This document shows, piece by piece, positions 16,721 through 24,075 of a DNA stretch of 64,000 nucleotides (positions within the stretch are counted from its first letter, which is position 1; each line of letters opens with the position of its first letter). The stretch is from positions 1-64,000 of the forward strand of contig JAJPHP010000025.1 of the NCBI GenBank assembly GCA_021325255.1. The letters run 5' to 3'. The position numbers and the translations under genes were made by a program. This DNA is from Nitrososphaerota archaeon. GTDB lineage: Archaea; Thermoproteota; Nitrososphaeria; Nitrososphaerales; CADDZS01. The notes below the pieces were generated by a model that saw only the letters and a list, made by a program, of their open reading frames with translations, did not search any database and was not told where the DNA came from.

Positions 16721-17281
16721 ATGGAGACTCTTCCTGATAAGCTCAACAGATTGCTTGAGGACGAAAGCCGAGCAAAGGAGATTCTGAAAATAAACCCCAA
16801 CACCTTCAGGGATATTGCCGCTCACATCAAGAGCATTCGCGCTGAGAGCTCGGAGCGAGATAGGAGCCTCTCGGCTGAGATTAGCTATGCGGAAAGGTCA
16901 ATCCTGTTTTCGATAGCAAAGCGCCTCATCGAGCTTAGAATAGCCAAGTTTAGGCAGGACCCGGAGGGTGACGTTGCAAACCTCACGCTGCAAGAGCGAT
17001 TCATCGTGGACCCCCTGATTCAATCAAAAAAGCGGGCCGACAGAGTTGGCCAGGCCATACTCAACGGTCAGCTGTCGGAATTGGAACATATGGGCGAGGC
17101 AGTCAGACAAAAGTACGTCGTCGCAAGATTTCTGCAACCGTACACTGCAATCTCTGGGACCGATCTTTCAGCCTATGGTCCCTTCGAGCCCGAAGACGTC
17201 GCTATCATGCCGATTGAAAATGCAAAGAATCTTGCCAAGATGGGTATCATATCTGACAAGTGGGTCGAACCCGAAAGTTGA
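16721..17281 (+). CDS. GINS complex subunit (archaeal GINS15/51 type)
   Basis: GINS bridges MCM helicase and Cdc45/RecJ-like proteins in the archaeal replisome. This 186-residue protein has a mainly helical N-terminal A domain (SYAERSILFSIAKRLIELR) and a small C-terminal beta domain (VVARFLQPYTAISGTDL then GPFEPEDVAIMP). That order A then B is the GINS15/Sld5-Psf1 type. The position directly after priS is conserved in archaea and supports the call. ATG at 16721 was preferred to a TTG one codon upstream. Confidence is limited because GINS sequences diverge strongly. Confidence 0.85.
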   Translation: METLPDKLNRLLEDESRAKEILKINPNTFRDIAAHIKSIRAESSERDRSLSAEISYAERSILFSIAKRLIELRIAKFRQDPEGDVANLTLQERFIVDPLIQSKKRADRVGQAILNGQLSELEHMGEAVRQKYVVARFLQPYTAISGTDLSAYGPFEPEDVAIMPIENAKNLAKMGIISDKWVEPES

Positions 17282-17375
17282 AGGCTTTCAGATTTCAACC
17301 GCCTGAACACGTAACCAAATACCTCTCGTGCGACAGGAATTCAATTTCATAATCGATTTGATCTAGTTTGAACTA

Positions 17376-18068
17376 GTGATCTTGGGACCAAATCACAAGA
17401 AGGGGAAAATCAGAAGGAAAGTGGAAAAACCAATGGTAATTGATTACTGTGTAAAACCCACAGGGGACGATTCATCACCCACGTTAGCAGTCATTTCTAT
17501 AGGTGAGAATGGTGAGAAAATAGGTCAGCTTTCGAGGCAGTCGCAAAGTAGCTTTGTTCTGACCGAGTTTGAAGGAGGAAACACCAAGAGCAAATACGTC
17601 ATCGACCTGCGGGTAGACGGGGAAATTCGACCCTTCTCGGCTTTGGTGATGAAGCAAGAGGACAAGGATCAGTCAGCGTCCATTTCTCACTCTTCCAAAG
17701 AGCCAGAAGTGGTTCTGAAAATACGTGATAGATTGTTCACTTGCGGCGGGAAGATGTACATTTTGTCAAACATCTCGGAAAACAGGCCCAGGGAGCATTT
17801 CCATGGTGGCCCAAAGTCGATTTCGCGACTGGACAACTTTCCATACTCCAAGCTTGAGGATGTTGACCTTGAGACGAAGGGTCGGCCGGAGCGAAGATTG
17901 AGAGGGGTTCACGTCGGTGAAATATCTGGAATCGGCCTATTCGGGCGAGGTCATCATGTTAGACTCGAAGACCCCCAGTTAGAGAAAGTTGGACTACCCC
18001 TGGCGGCAACATCATTTGTAATCAACACGACATGGAAAAGTCACCGCGTCCCAACTGTCTCCACTTGA
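17376..18068 (+). CDS. unrecognised protein downstream of GINS
   Basis: No family is recognised. The frame could start at the GTG at 17376 (230 residues) or the ATG at 17433 (MVIDYCVKP). The protein is hydrophilic, with no membrane segment or signal peptide. It alternates short beta-like segments (KYVIDLRVDGEI, VVLKIRDRLFTCGGKMYIL) with a His/Gly-rich region (PREHFHGGPK, FGRGHHVRLED). It sits between the GINS gene and eL42 on the same strand, 94 bases after GINS. Coding is likely from its length and composition, but the role is unknown. Confidence 0.55.
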   Translation: MILGPNHKKGKIRRKVEKPMVIDYCVKPTGDDSSPTLAVISIGENGEKIGQLSRQSQSSFVLTEFEGGNTKSKYVIDLRVDGEIRPFSALVMKQEDKDQSASISHSSKEPEVVLKIRDRLFTCGGKMYILSNISENRPREHFHGGPKSISRLDNFPYSKLEDVDLETKGRPERRLRGVHVGEISGIGLFGRGHHVRLEDPQLEKVGLPLAATSFVINTTWKSHRVPTVST

Positions 18069-18234
18069 AAAAAGTCTGCGACAGACCGCAAGCGGTTCTC
18101 TACCCGCCTAACGATTAGCTAATAAAGGAAGGAAAACGCATCGTATTAACCTCTAAGATAGCCTCAGTGCTTTCTAAGCTATTTGAAACTCGATGACAAA
18201 TACAAGCGAAAATAACCCAGTGTGATTACAGACT

Positions 18235-18513
18235 ATGAAATTTGTTAAGGAAATGCGCACCTACTGCCCAAAGTGCAACACGCACACTGCACATTCCGTT
18301 GGAATCTACAAAGCAGGCAAACAGAGAGCAACCGCAATTGGAGCCAGAAGGCACGAAGAGGATATCCACGGCTACGGAGGCCAAAAATTCCCCAAACTGG
18401 TCAGAACCGCAAAGACGACCAAAAAGCAGGTTTTGAGGCTAAAGTGCAAGGTTTGCGGCAATTATGTCTCCCGTCTGGGCATCCGATTGCGAAAGCTCGA
18501 AATTGAGCAGTAG
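18235..18513 (+). CDS. rpl44e: 50S ribosomal protein eL42 (L44e)
   Basis: eL42 lies near the E site of the large subunit and binds zinc. The 92-residue protein begins MKFVKEMRTYCPKCNTHT and carries a second Cys pair in LRLKCKVCGNYVSR, giving the C-x2-C and C-x2-C ligands. It ends with KLEIEQ, the full family length. eS27 follows by 53 bases, the usual archaeal order. Confidence 0.97.
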   Translation: MKFVKEMRTYCPKCNTHTAHSVGIYKAGKQRATAIGARRHEEDIHGYGGQKFPKLVRTAKTTKKQVLRLKCKVCGNYVSRLGIRLRKLEIEQ

Positions 18514-18566
18514 AGAATGACCGTCACAGCCTTTTTGTGTTAATGAAGAGGACGTAGAGACAGGAA

Positions 18567-18782
18567 ATGGTAAGGAAAGAAAGAGTATACATCCCAAGGC
18601 CAAAGAGCGCCTTTCTCTCGGGAGTGTGCGTAAAGTGTGGAACTGAGAACGTTTTCTATTCCAACAGTGCACGCGACGTAAAGTGCAAGCAATGCGGTGA
18701 AATCTTGGCATACCACACGGGCGGGCAGGTAGAGCTCTCAGACAGCGTCGGCGCCGAGATAAAGAGGCTCGATTACACCTAG
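18567..18782 (+). CDS. rps27e: 30S ribosomal protein eS27
   Basis: A 71-residue zinc-ribbon ribosomal protein of the small subunit. The ligands are GVCVKCGTEN and VKCKQCGEILA, followed by the conserved AYHTGGQVELS. The start ATG at 18567 gives a short basic leader (MVRKERVYIPRPKS). It is paired with eL42 just upstream, so the two are likely one transcript. Confidence 0.97.
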   Translation: MVRKERVYIPRPKSAFLSGVCVKCGTENVFYSNSARDVKCKQCGEILAYHTGGQVELSDSVGAEIKRLDYT

Positions 18783-18799
18783 CGGTTTCCAATCTTGGC

Positions 18800-18915
18800 A
18801 AGGTGCAAACACGAGCACCTTACATGCGTTGGGCGTTGCCCTTTTGCCGCCCTTACATGGGCGGTATTAACCCATATGAAGTCTCTCTCGCGAGGCTGTT
18901 TGCCCGTCTGCAAAC
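18800..18915 (+). ncRNA. candidate structured RNA or leader with four hairpins
   Basis: Between eS27 and aIF2 alpha are four consecutive inverted repeats: AAGGTGC/GCACCTT (18800-18821, loop 8), GGGC/GCCC (18831-18841), CCGCCC/GGGCGG (18847-18864, loop 6) and GTTTGC/GCAAAC (18898-18915, loop 6). All stems are perfect. The first is followed directly by ACA. The strand of transcription is assumed from the neighbours. It might be an untranslated leader, a terminator cluster or a guide RNA. Confidence 0.35.
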
Positions 18916-19081
18916 GCAAGCGTAGCCAAGCAGTAAACGTATTTATCTAATCAAAACCAGCTAATCTATTCGTAAGACAGCTTTACGCCCTCAATACGAG
19001 AAGAGCGCATTCTATTTCCTTCCCAAAGTCTCGTTCTAAATTTATGGAAGGAAATAGAAGTTAAGAACGCAAGCTCAAAAC

Positions 19082-19945
19082 GTGCTGGGATTGGAAAAGA
19101 AAGAGAGGTCTCGAAGACAAAATTTGACAGTCGAAGACACAAGAGAAGCCCATGAACAGCTTCCCGAAGCAGGCGAGCTAGTGCTCGCCAGCGTTAATCA
19201 GATTACCGCACACGGCGTCTACGTGACGCTGGACGAGTACGACAGGCTGCCTGCTTTCCTTCACATTAGTGAAATTGCCACTGGGTGGGTCAGAGACATT
19301 GAGAGATATGCAAAACCCGGCCAGAAGATAGTACTCAAAGTCATCAGAGTCAACAGGACAAGGAGGGAAATCGACCTCTCACTCCGGCAAGTTTCCGGCG
19401 AAGAGAGGAAGACAAAGATAATCGAGGTCAAGAAATCGGAAAAGGCAAAGTCGATTATCGATGCCCTGAAAACTAAGATGAACGCGGACGACACAACTCT
19501 GCGGAACATCCAGGACGCCATTTTTGACCAGTATGACACGCTATACGACGGATTCGAAGACATTGCAAGGAGGGGGCAGAAGGCTCTCCAGCGGCTGAAC
19601 CTGCCTCCTGAGATTGCCCAGCAGGTGGAAACTGTGGCGACCGAGAAGATCTCGATCCCGATAGTCGAGGTGAGGGGCATGATGGACATCCGCGTAAAGT
19701 CTTCCGACGGAATCGAGGTAATTCGCAACGCATTGAAGTCTGCCGAGGACGTCAAAACCTCGGGTGTCAATGTGCGAGCCACATATCTTGGCACTCCAAG
19801 GTACAGGATCGTTGTCCACGCAGAAAATTACAAGGTGGCAGAGAGAGCTCTGCAATCCGCGCTGGAGCGCATTCAGACGACGATCGAGAAGAGCAAGGGC
19901 AAATTCACATTTACCAGGGAGGAATCGCGAAAGCAGTTTGAATAG
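19082..19945 (+). CDS. translation initiation factor aIF2 subunit alpha
   Basis: aIF2 alpha is part of the trimer that brings initiator tRNA to the ribosome. The protein has an N-terminal S1/OB domain (GELVLASVNQITAHGVYVTL, then PAFLHISEIATGWVRDI), a helical middle domain and a C-terminal alpha/beta domain (TYLGTPRYRIVVHAENYK). The start is uncertain: GTG at 19082 gives 287 residues, about 20 more than is common, and a TTG at 19124 would give the more usual length. The stop overlaps the start of nop10 by 8 bases, the conserved archaeal aIF2 alpha-Nop10 arrangement. Confidence 0.94.
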   Translation: MLGLEKKERSRRQNLTVEDTREAHEQLPEAGELVLASVNQITAHGVYVTLDEYDRLPAFLHISEIATGWVRDIERYAKPGQKIVLKVIRVNRTRREIDLSLRQVSGEERKTKIIEVKKSEKAKSIIDALKTKMNADDTTLRNIQDAIFDQYDTLYDGFEDIARRGQKALQRLNLPPEIAQQVETVATEKISIPIVEVRGMMDIRVKSSDGIEVIRNALKSAEDVKTSGVNVRATYLGTPRYRIVVHAENYKVAERALQSALERIQTTIEKSKGKFTFTREESRKQFE

Positions 19946-20096
19946 ATTGCTGCGCAAGTGCCGGCAATGCCGAAGCTACTCGCTCTCTGCAAAGTGTCCC
20001 AAGTGCGGCTCTGCTGATACTTACAGCCCGCACCCGGCGAAATTCTCACCTGACGACAAGTACCTCCGATATAGAATGCCGGAAAGATACGCTTGA
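19938..20096 (+). CDS. nop10: H/ACA ribonucleoprotein component Nop10
   Basis: Nop10 is a small part of the H/ACA particle that makes pseudouridine in rRNA and tRNA. The 52-residue protein starts at a TTG (MNRLLRKCRQC) that overlaps the end of aIF2 alpha. It has the zinc ligands CRQC and CPKCG, then the conserved HPAKFSPDDKYLRYR. The family length and the overlap with aIF2 alpha make the call firm although the gene is short. Confidence 0.95.
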   Translation: MNRLLRKCRQCRSYSLSAKCPKCGSADTYSPHPAKFSPDDKYLRYRMPERYA

Positions 20097-20407
20097 GGAT
20101 ATTTAGGGCGCATTCGCTCGAACGGAAACCGCCTTCTCACATTTTCTCCGACACATTTTGTGCCTTTGTGGAGAGTAAAGGAAAGCGAAGAGAGAACGAA
20201 TAGCTACGGATCCCCCCTTTAGGCCTCGCTGATCAATCTTTCCCGAAAAGCCCAAAACTTTGCAGTACAAAATTAGAGGAACCGCAAGATGTTTTCGTAA
20301 GGAAAGAGTAAGAGGGATTGAGCGAAGAGAGTGCACGGCCCCCTCTCCGCCTTCTACTTCTCGGCCTAGGCCAAAGACAAGGAATCTACTTCCGGTACAG
20401 TTTAGAC
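20097..20407. other. gap between convergent genes
   Basis: About 310 bases between nop10 and the minus-strand gene ending at 20408. I see no gene and no clear terminator hairpin. Confidence 0.4.
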
Positions 20408-20800
20408 CTAGCGTGAAATAGTATGGGTGGCTCTTTCTCCAAGCATAACGACCGCAGTGCTCTTTCCGGTGACTTTAATATGCAGCTTTGCGCCTGGAGT
20501 AATGATTGGATGGTTCCTGTAGAACGGCTTGATACCGTCTATACGGCCAACGTCAACCCCTTGCCAGAGATTGTGTATCTTTGACCTATACATCCTGCCC
20601 TCATAGTCGATCAGTACGATTGGCTCGCCAGGCTTGGGGAAATACTGTCGGTACTCCTTGGGGATTACTAGTCTTCCTCCCTCTATCCACCAATCCTTTA
20701 CCATTACCTCGAATTCTACCGAAGCCACCTGTTGCTGCTGGAATGATTCGCTATGTGGTTGCGAGTTGTTCATGTATTCGCTGTTTTCAGTGGTGCTCAT
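20408..20800 (-). CDS. possible DNA-binding beta-barrel protein
   Basis: The 130-residue protein has a polar, Gln-rich N-terminal 25 residues and then a compact domain. GGRLVIPKEYRQYFP resembles the G-R-[IV]-x-[IV]-P-K-x-[IY]-R core of AbrB-type swapped-hairpin DNA-binding proteins. The following part (YEGRMYRSKIHNLWQGVD and GAKLHIKVTGKST) is longer than AbrB and could also suit a B3-like barrel. The ATG at 20800 is preceded, 58 bases upstream, by a 16-bp perfect palindrome. That would be a natural site for autoregulation by a dimeric protein. I infer a regulator but the family is not certain. Confidence 0.6.
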   Translation of the reverse strand: MSTTENSEYMNNSQPHSESFQQQQVASVEFEVMVKDWWIEGGRLVIPKEYRQYFPKPGEPIVLIDYEGRMYRSKIHNLWQGVDVGRIDGIKPFYRNHPIITPGAKLHIKVTGKSTAVVMLGERATHTISR

Positions 20801-20857
20801 TTTTTACGCGATCAATTTCCTAACTGTTGGCCCAGGGTGATTTATCCGTAACTATAC

Positions 20858-20873
20858 GTCAACAATTGTTGAC
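20858..20873. promoter_or_regulatory. 16-bp palindrome upstream of the putative regulator
   Basis: GTCAACAATTGTTGAC is a perfect palindrome in the upstream region of the minus-strand gene 20408-20800. TTGGCC/TTGACC-like words recur around it at about 20826, 20905 and 20917. It is a candidate operator. Confidence 0.6.
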
Positions 20874-21244
20874 CAAGAGAAAAGTGCCTAGATTGCCTTA
20901 AGTTAATTGGCCTGGACATTGGCCAACATCTCTCATAGGAATCGCAAAGTCAAGTATATTTGATGACCTTGGGTCCCTTTTCGATGGTTGTGTCGCACTG
21001 AATCACCCACTTTGACGCTGGCCTGTATCTATGGGAATCAACTGACCCATTTCTGGCCCTAATTCTGGATTCCGACCAGAGCTCTTGGCAAGCAGCTTGG
21101 ATTCTTCATTCTTCGCGCAATAGATGGGAAAATGGATGCAACGACTCAAATTTTCGGCCAACAGGTCAAAATGGTACAACAAAGATGGAATATCAGGTCA
21201 GACCAACACACATGATAACATCACGAGACTTTGCATTTTGGCGG
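20874..21244. other. gap, no gene seen
   Basis: About 370 bases containing TTGGCC words (for example ATTGGCCTGGACATTGGCCA at 20903-20922) and no credible reading frame. It probably holds control sequence for the putative regulator. Confidence 0.4.
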
Positions 21245-21514
21245 TCATGAATTGCATATTCTTACTCTGAGATCAGATTCGCAAAATCCTTCAAGCTCTT
21301 CAAGAATAAGGTTTTGCAAAAGATGAGCCTGCATGTGTTTCAGTTCTCTACGTTTCCTCCGTGATCTCTTCGCTGGTCTGGCGCTCTTCCGCTTCCGTTT
21401 CAAAAGTGGTTTCCCATTAGGGCGCGATGCTCGTTTGATTTGCTTATAGATGAAATAATAGATTACGAGAAGTGTGACATGAAGGGCCGGGAGAAAAATT
21501 TCGTTGCATGACAA
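21245..21514 (-). CDS. possible small membrane-anchored basic protein
   Basis: An 89-residue frame with an N-terminal hydrophobic stretch (FLPALHVTLLVIYYFIY) followed by a strongly basic region (PLLKRKRKSARPAKRSRRKRR) and a mixed C-terminus. That layout fits one membrane segment with a basic cytosolic part. Support comes from an inverted repeat array (21532-21562) just upstream of its ATG. No family is recognised and the basic run could be a compositional artefact. Confidence 0.4.
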   Translation of the reverse strand: MSCNEIFLPALHVTLLVIYYFIYKQIKRASRPNGKPLLKRKRKSARPAKRSRRKRRELKHMQAHLLQNLILEELEGFCESDLRVRICNS

Positions 21515-21531
21515 TTTCGAGCATCGCAGTA

Positions 21532-21562
21532 TTACTGTATGATTACAGTAAGATTACTGTAA
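21532..21562. promoter_or_regulatory. array of TTACTGTA half-sites
   Basis: TTACTGTA, a 4-base spacer and TACAGTAA form a perfect inverted repeat (21532-21551), and a third copy TTACTGTAA follows at 21554-21562. The array lies 18 bases upstream of the minus-strand gene starting at 21514. It looks like an operator for a dimeric repressor. Confidence 0.6.
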
Positions 21563-21702
21563 CATATGGATTGCGATGGCATATTCGTGCCACTACTTTA
21601 GCGTTCGATTTTAGGAGAGGAAAGAGAGTCATTAGCAAGAACATATTGAAAAAGAGTGGTGCGTGGGCAGAGTACAAGACCCGCCTCTCCAACGTGCGTG
21701 AG

Positions 21703-22311
21703 CTAGTGGTTATACAGTTTCGTCAGAAAGTCTTCCATGACTCTGAGAGTCATTCCCCAGACCACATATTTGCCCAAAAACGGGAAAGATATTACGAGCC
21801 TCCTTTCTCCGACACCAGGGCCATCAATTGTGTAGGGAAGGGAATTATTTCTGTCCATGAAGAACGAGATCGGAATCCATACGTGGCTCGAGACTTCGAT
21901 CTCATTTGGCACAACTTTCACTTGCTCTGGCGCAAGAGCTACGAATGGTGTGACCTTGATCGCTCTGTTTCCAGGAACTAGCTCATCGAGGGTTCCGAGC
22001 ATAGCACAGGTTCTCAGGTCAATGCCTGTTTCCTCCAGCACTTCCCTGATTACCGTGGAGAGGAGATGCTGATCTGTTTTAACGAATCTGCCGCCGGGAA
22101 ATGCCACGTGACCGGCCCACGGGTCTCCCACTCTCTCCTTTCGCTTTATGAATAGTGCAGCGAGCTCATGGCTTTGAGAGTCTGGACGAAGAACCATACA
22201 TACCGCCGCTTCCGGAAGTCCATCAGCCTCACCGGCTGGCATTCTGCGGCCCGGTCTTTCAAGAAGTACAGACTTTACCTGATCTATCTGCAAGTCGAGC
22301 TTTTCATCCAT
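21703..22311 (-). CDS. NUDIX hydrolase, CoA pyrophosphatase-like
   Basis: NUDIX proteins cleave nucleoside diphosphates linked to another moiety. This 202-residue protein has FPGGRF, then STVIREVLEETGIDL, which is the catalytic REx2EExG core. The spacing from GG to RE and the upstream HVAFPGG segment match the NudL/Nudt7 group that acts on coenzyme A. It starts with ATG at 22311. It lies 107 bases downstream of the minus-strand nuclease-like gene, so they may be cotranscribed. Substrate assignment is by family only. Confidence 0.88.
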   Translation of the reverse strand: MDEKLDLQIDQVKSVLLERPGRRMPAGEADGLPEAAVCMVLRPDSQSHELAALFIKRKERVGDPWAGHVAFPGGRFVKTDQHLLSTVIREVLEETGIDLRTCAMLGTLDELVPGNRAIKVTPFVALAPEQVKVVPNEIEVSSHVWIPISFFMDRNNSLPYTIDGPGVGERRLVISFPFLGKYVVWGMTLRVMEDFLTKLYNH

Positions 22312-22418
22312 TACTTAGCTGAGCGCCTCCTTTTTTCCATATTGAGGCTCAGGTTCAGGAAAACAGGTACCGGTGCCTCAGTCGGTAGTCAAGACTGCCA
22401 TTTCATAAGTAGATTGAA

Positions 22419-23006
22419 TCAGGTATATTTGGAGCTCGGCATCACACCGTTCAGCCACTCCTTACTTCTCGCCCGAATAACTCGGGAAAGCTTCCTTCCC
22501 AGCCTCTTTCTCCTTAGGTCGTAACTATCAAATCTTACAATCTTCACGCCGTGAATTCTAGCGAGCGTCGCATCCCTATTCCTGTCTCTCTTTTTGAGGT
22601 CAAAGAATTGGTGCCAGACCTCACCATCGGCTTCAATCCCAAGTTTTAGGTCGGGAAGATAAAAGTCGAGCCAGAAGTAAACATTCTGCCCGTTCTTTCC
22701 AAGATATCCGAAAATTCTGTGCTCGTGAAGGAACGTCTTACCTTCGATAAACCCCATTTTCACGAGCTCCTCCCGTATGGGGGCTTCCGTGGTTGAGTAT
22801 GTTAGGGGATTCCTGTTGTTTCTCGAAGCTTTTGCCGCAATTATTCTAAAGCGCGTCTTCCAATCAAGGTCTGGAGAAGCCCTCCGAAGATGGAGCGGAG
22901 TGCCTGGGGCCAAATCACTAGCCGACTTCTTACGTTGCTCGCTTGACAAATAATCAACATCGGCGAGGTCAACAATGGTGCCCTCGCACCGCCTGGGGTT
23001 GGTCAC
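22419..23006 (-). CDS. DUF559/Vsr-like endonuclease-fold protein
   Basis: The 195-residue protein has a C-terminal domain with the restriction-endonuclease-like core: FWLDFYLPDLKLGIEADGE, with the D and then ExDG pattern, followed by KKRDRNRDATLARIHGVKI and VRFDSYDL. This is the pattern of DUF559 and related very-short-patch-repair nucleases. The N-terminal 80 residues are unrelated and basic. It starts with GTG and is divergent from the RidA gene, 85 bases away. No methyltransferase is nearby, so a restriction-modification role is not supported; a repair or housekeeping nuclease is possible. Confidence 0.72.
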   Translation of the reverse strand: MTNPRRCEGTIVDLADVDYLSSEQRKKSASDLAPGTPLHLRRASPDLDWKTRFRIIAAKASRNNRNPLTYSTTEAPIREELVKMGFIEGKTFLHEHRIFGYLGKNGQNVYFWLDFYLPDLKLGIEADGEVWHQFFDLKKRDRNRDATLARIHGVKIVRFDSYDLRRKRLGRKLSRVIRARSKEWLNGVMPSSKYT

Positions 23007-23091
23007 TCATTGCTTAAGAAATCAGCGAAAAGCGAAAGAAAGAATATGGTCATCACAGACTAGCACCAAACAGAGGAAAAGAGGAAGAAGG

Positions 23092-23511
23092 TTGAGCGAG
23101 TCCAGGATCAACATCGCAAGTGGTGGGCACTGGGAAACAATCGTTGGATACTCTAGAGCCGTAAGGATTGGGAACATAATCGTAATAGCTGGGACGACTG
23201 CAACGGATTCAGAAGGAAAAGTGATTGGAGTTGGCGATGCCTACACCCAGACAAAGGTCATTTTCGAAAAGATCGGGCGGGCACTGAACGAGGCAGGAGC
23301 TTCCTTCAAAGATGTTATCCGAACAAGAATCTACACGACGGACATTAGCAAATGGAATGAAATTGGGAAAGCCCACGGCGAAACCTTCTCACATATTAAG
23401 CCCGCCGCCACAATGGTCGAGGTCAGAAAGCTGATAGTCGATGAGGCGATTGTAGAGATAGAGGCGGAAGCCGTCATGAACCCTTCGCCTGCGGCAGGCA
23501 AAGTGGTATAG
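23092..23511 (+). CDS. RidA-family enamine/imine deaminase
   Basis: RidA proteins hydrolyse reactive enamines made by PLP enzymes. From the TTG at 23092 (TTGAGC) the protein has 139 residues: an N-terminal SGGHWETIVGYSRAVRIG, then VIAGTTATDSEG, DVIRTRIYTTDI and a C-terminal PAATMVEVRKLI with EIEAEAV. The usual active-site Arg is present in VIRTRIY and the terminal Glu is present. A longer reading from 22975 would add 39 unrelated residues, so the TTG was chosen. It is transcribed alone. Confidence 0.9.
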   Translation: MSESRINIASGGHWETIVGYSRAVRIGNIIVIAGTTATDSEGKVIGVGDAYTQTKVIFEKIGRALNEAGASFKDVIRTRIYTTDISKWNEIGKAHGETFSHIKPAATMVEVRKLIVDEAIVEIEAEAVMNPSPAAGKVV

Positions 23512-23615
23512 CCTTACGTGGGAGCCCGCTCTGTCCATCAATCAAAGTTAAATAAAGCCCGATTTGATGCATGTTGCAAAGTCAACAAGATTTAGAGAGG
23601 GTTTTGAACTGGTAA

Positions 23616-23822
23616 ATGCTTCCCTTGCTTGCGTTGTATGATTTTGTCTTGGGTCTCATGACGCCCTCTGCCGTGAACTGTCAGACCCCTGGCTCTTGTC
23701 CACTCTTTGATTACGCAGCAGGTTTGGCCGCCTTTCTTTTCGTGATGGTCACTGTCCTGATTTTTGTCTTCGTGTACGACAATCTGAGGAGAGGCCGCAA
23801 GACCACGGCAACCATAACATGA
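23616..23822 (+). CDS. small membrane protein
   Basis: The 68-residue frame has a hydrophobic start (MLPLLALYDFVLGLM), a short loop with two Cys (NCQTPGSC) and a strong membrane segment (GLAAFLFVMVTVLIFVFVY) followed by a basic tail (DNLRRGRK). Two membrane spans with both ends inside is the likely layout, and the two loop Cys could form a disulfide outside. No family is recognised. Confidence 0.55.
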   Translation: MLPLLALYDFVLGLMTPSAVNCQTPGSCPLFDYAAGLAAFLFVMVTVLIFVFVYDNLRRGRKTTATIT

Positions 23823-24075
23823 TTCGCCGTCCCGTATTTGCATATGCCTCTCATCTCCTCACGTATCCCTTTCAGCCCTGAATTCTCAAGACTCTATAAT
23901 GCCTCTTCACACTACGCCATCTCTCATTCTCAGGAACTGTCGGGCGAGGAGAGAATTTAAGAGCAAGAACAGCCTAAGGTTATATCTTCGGATCTTTTTG
24001 TATTGCCTTGGCCTTTATAGGACAATTCCGGTTAGAGGGCAAAGCAGGGAAAGAGAGTGTGTTACCTCATCCTAA

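Noticed and set aside
21508..21981. 157-codon plus-strand frame over the NUDIX gene
   Set aside because: Its second half is antisense to a well-supported NUDIX hydrolase and the first part has no recognisable feature.
22419..23006. Restriction-modification system around the DUF559-like nuclease
   Set aside because: No methyltransferase or specificity gene is adjacent; neighbours are NUDIX and RidA.
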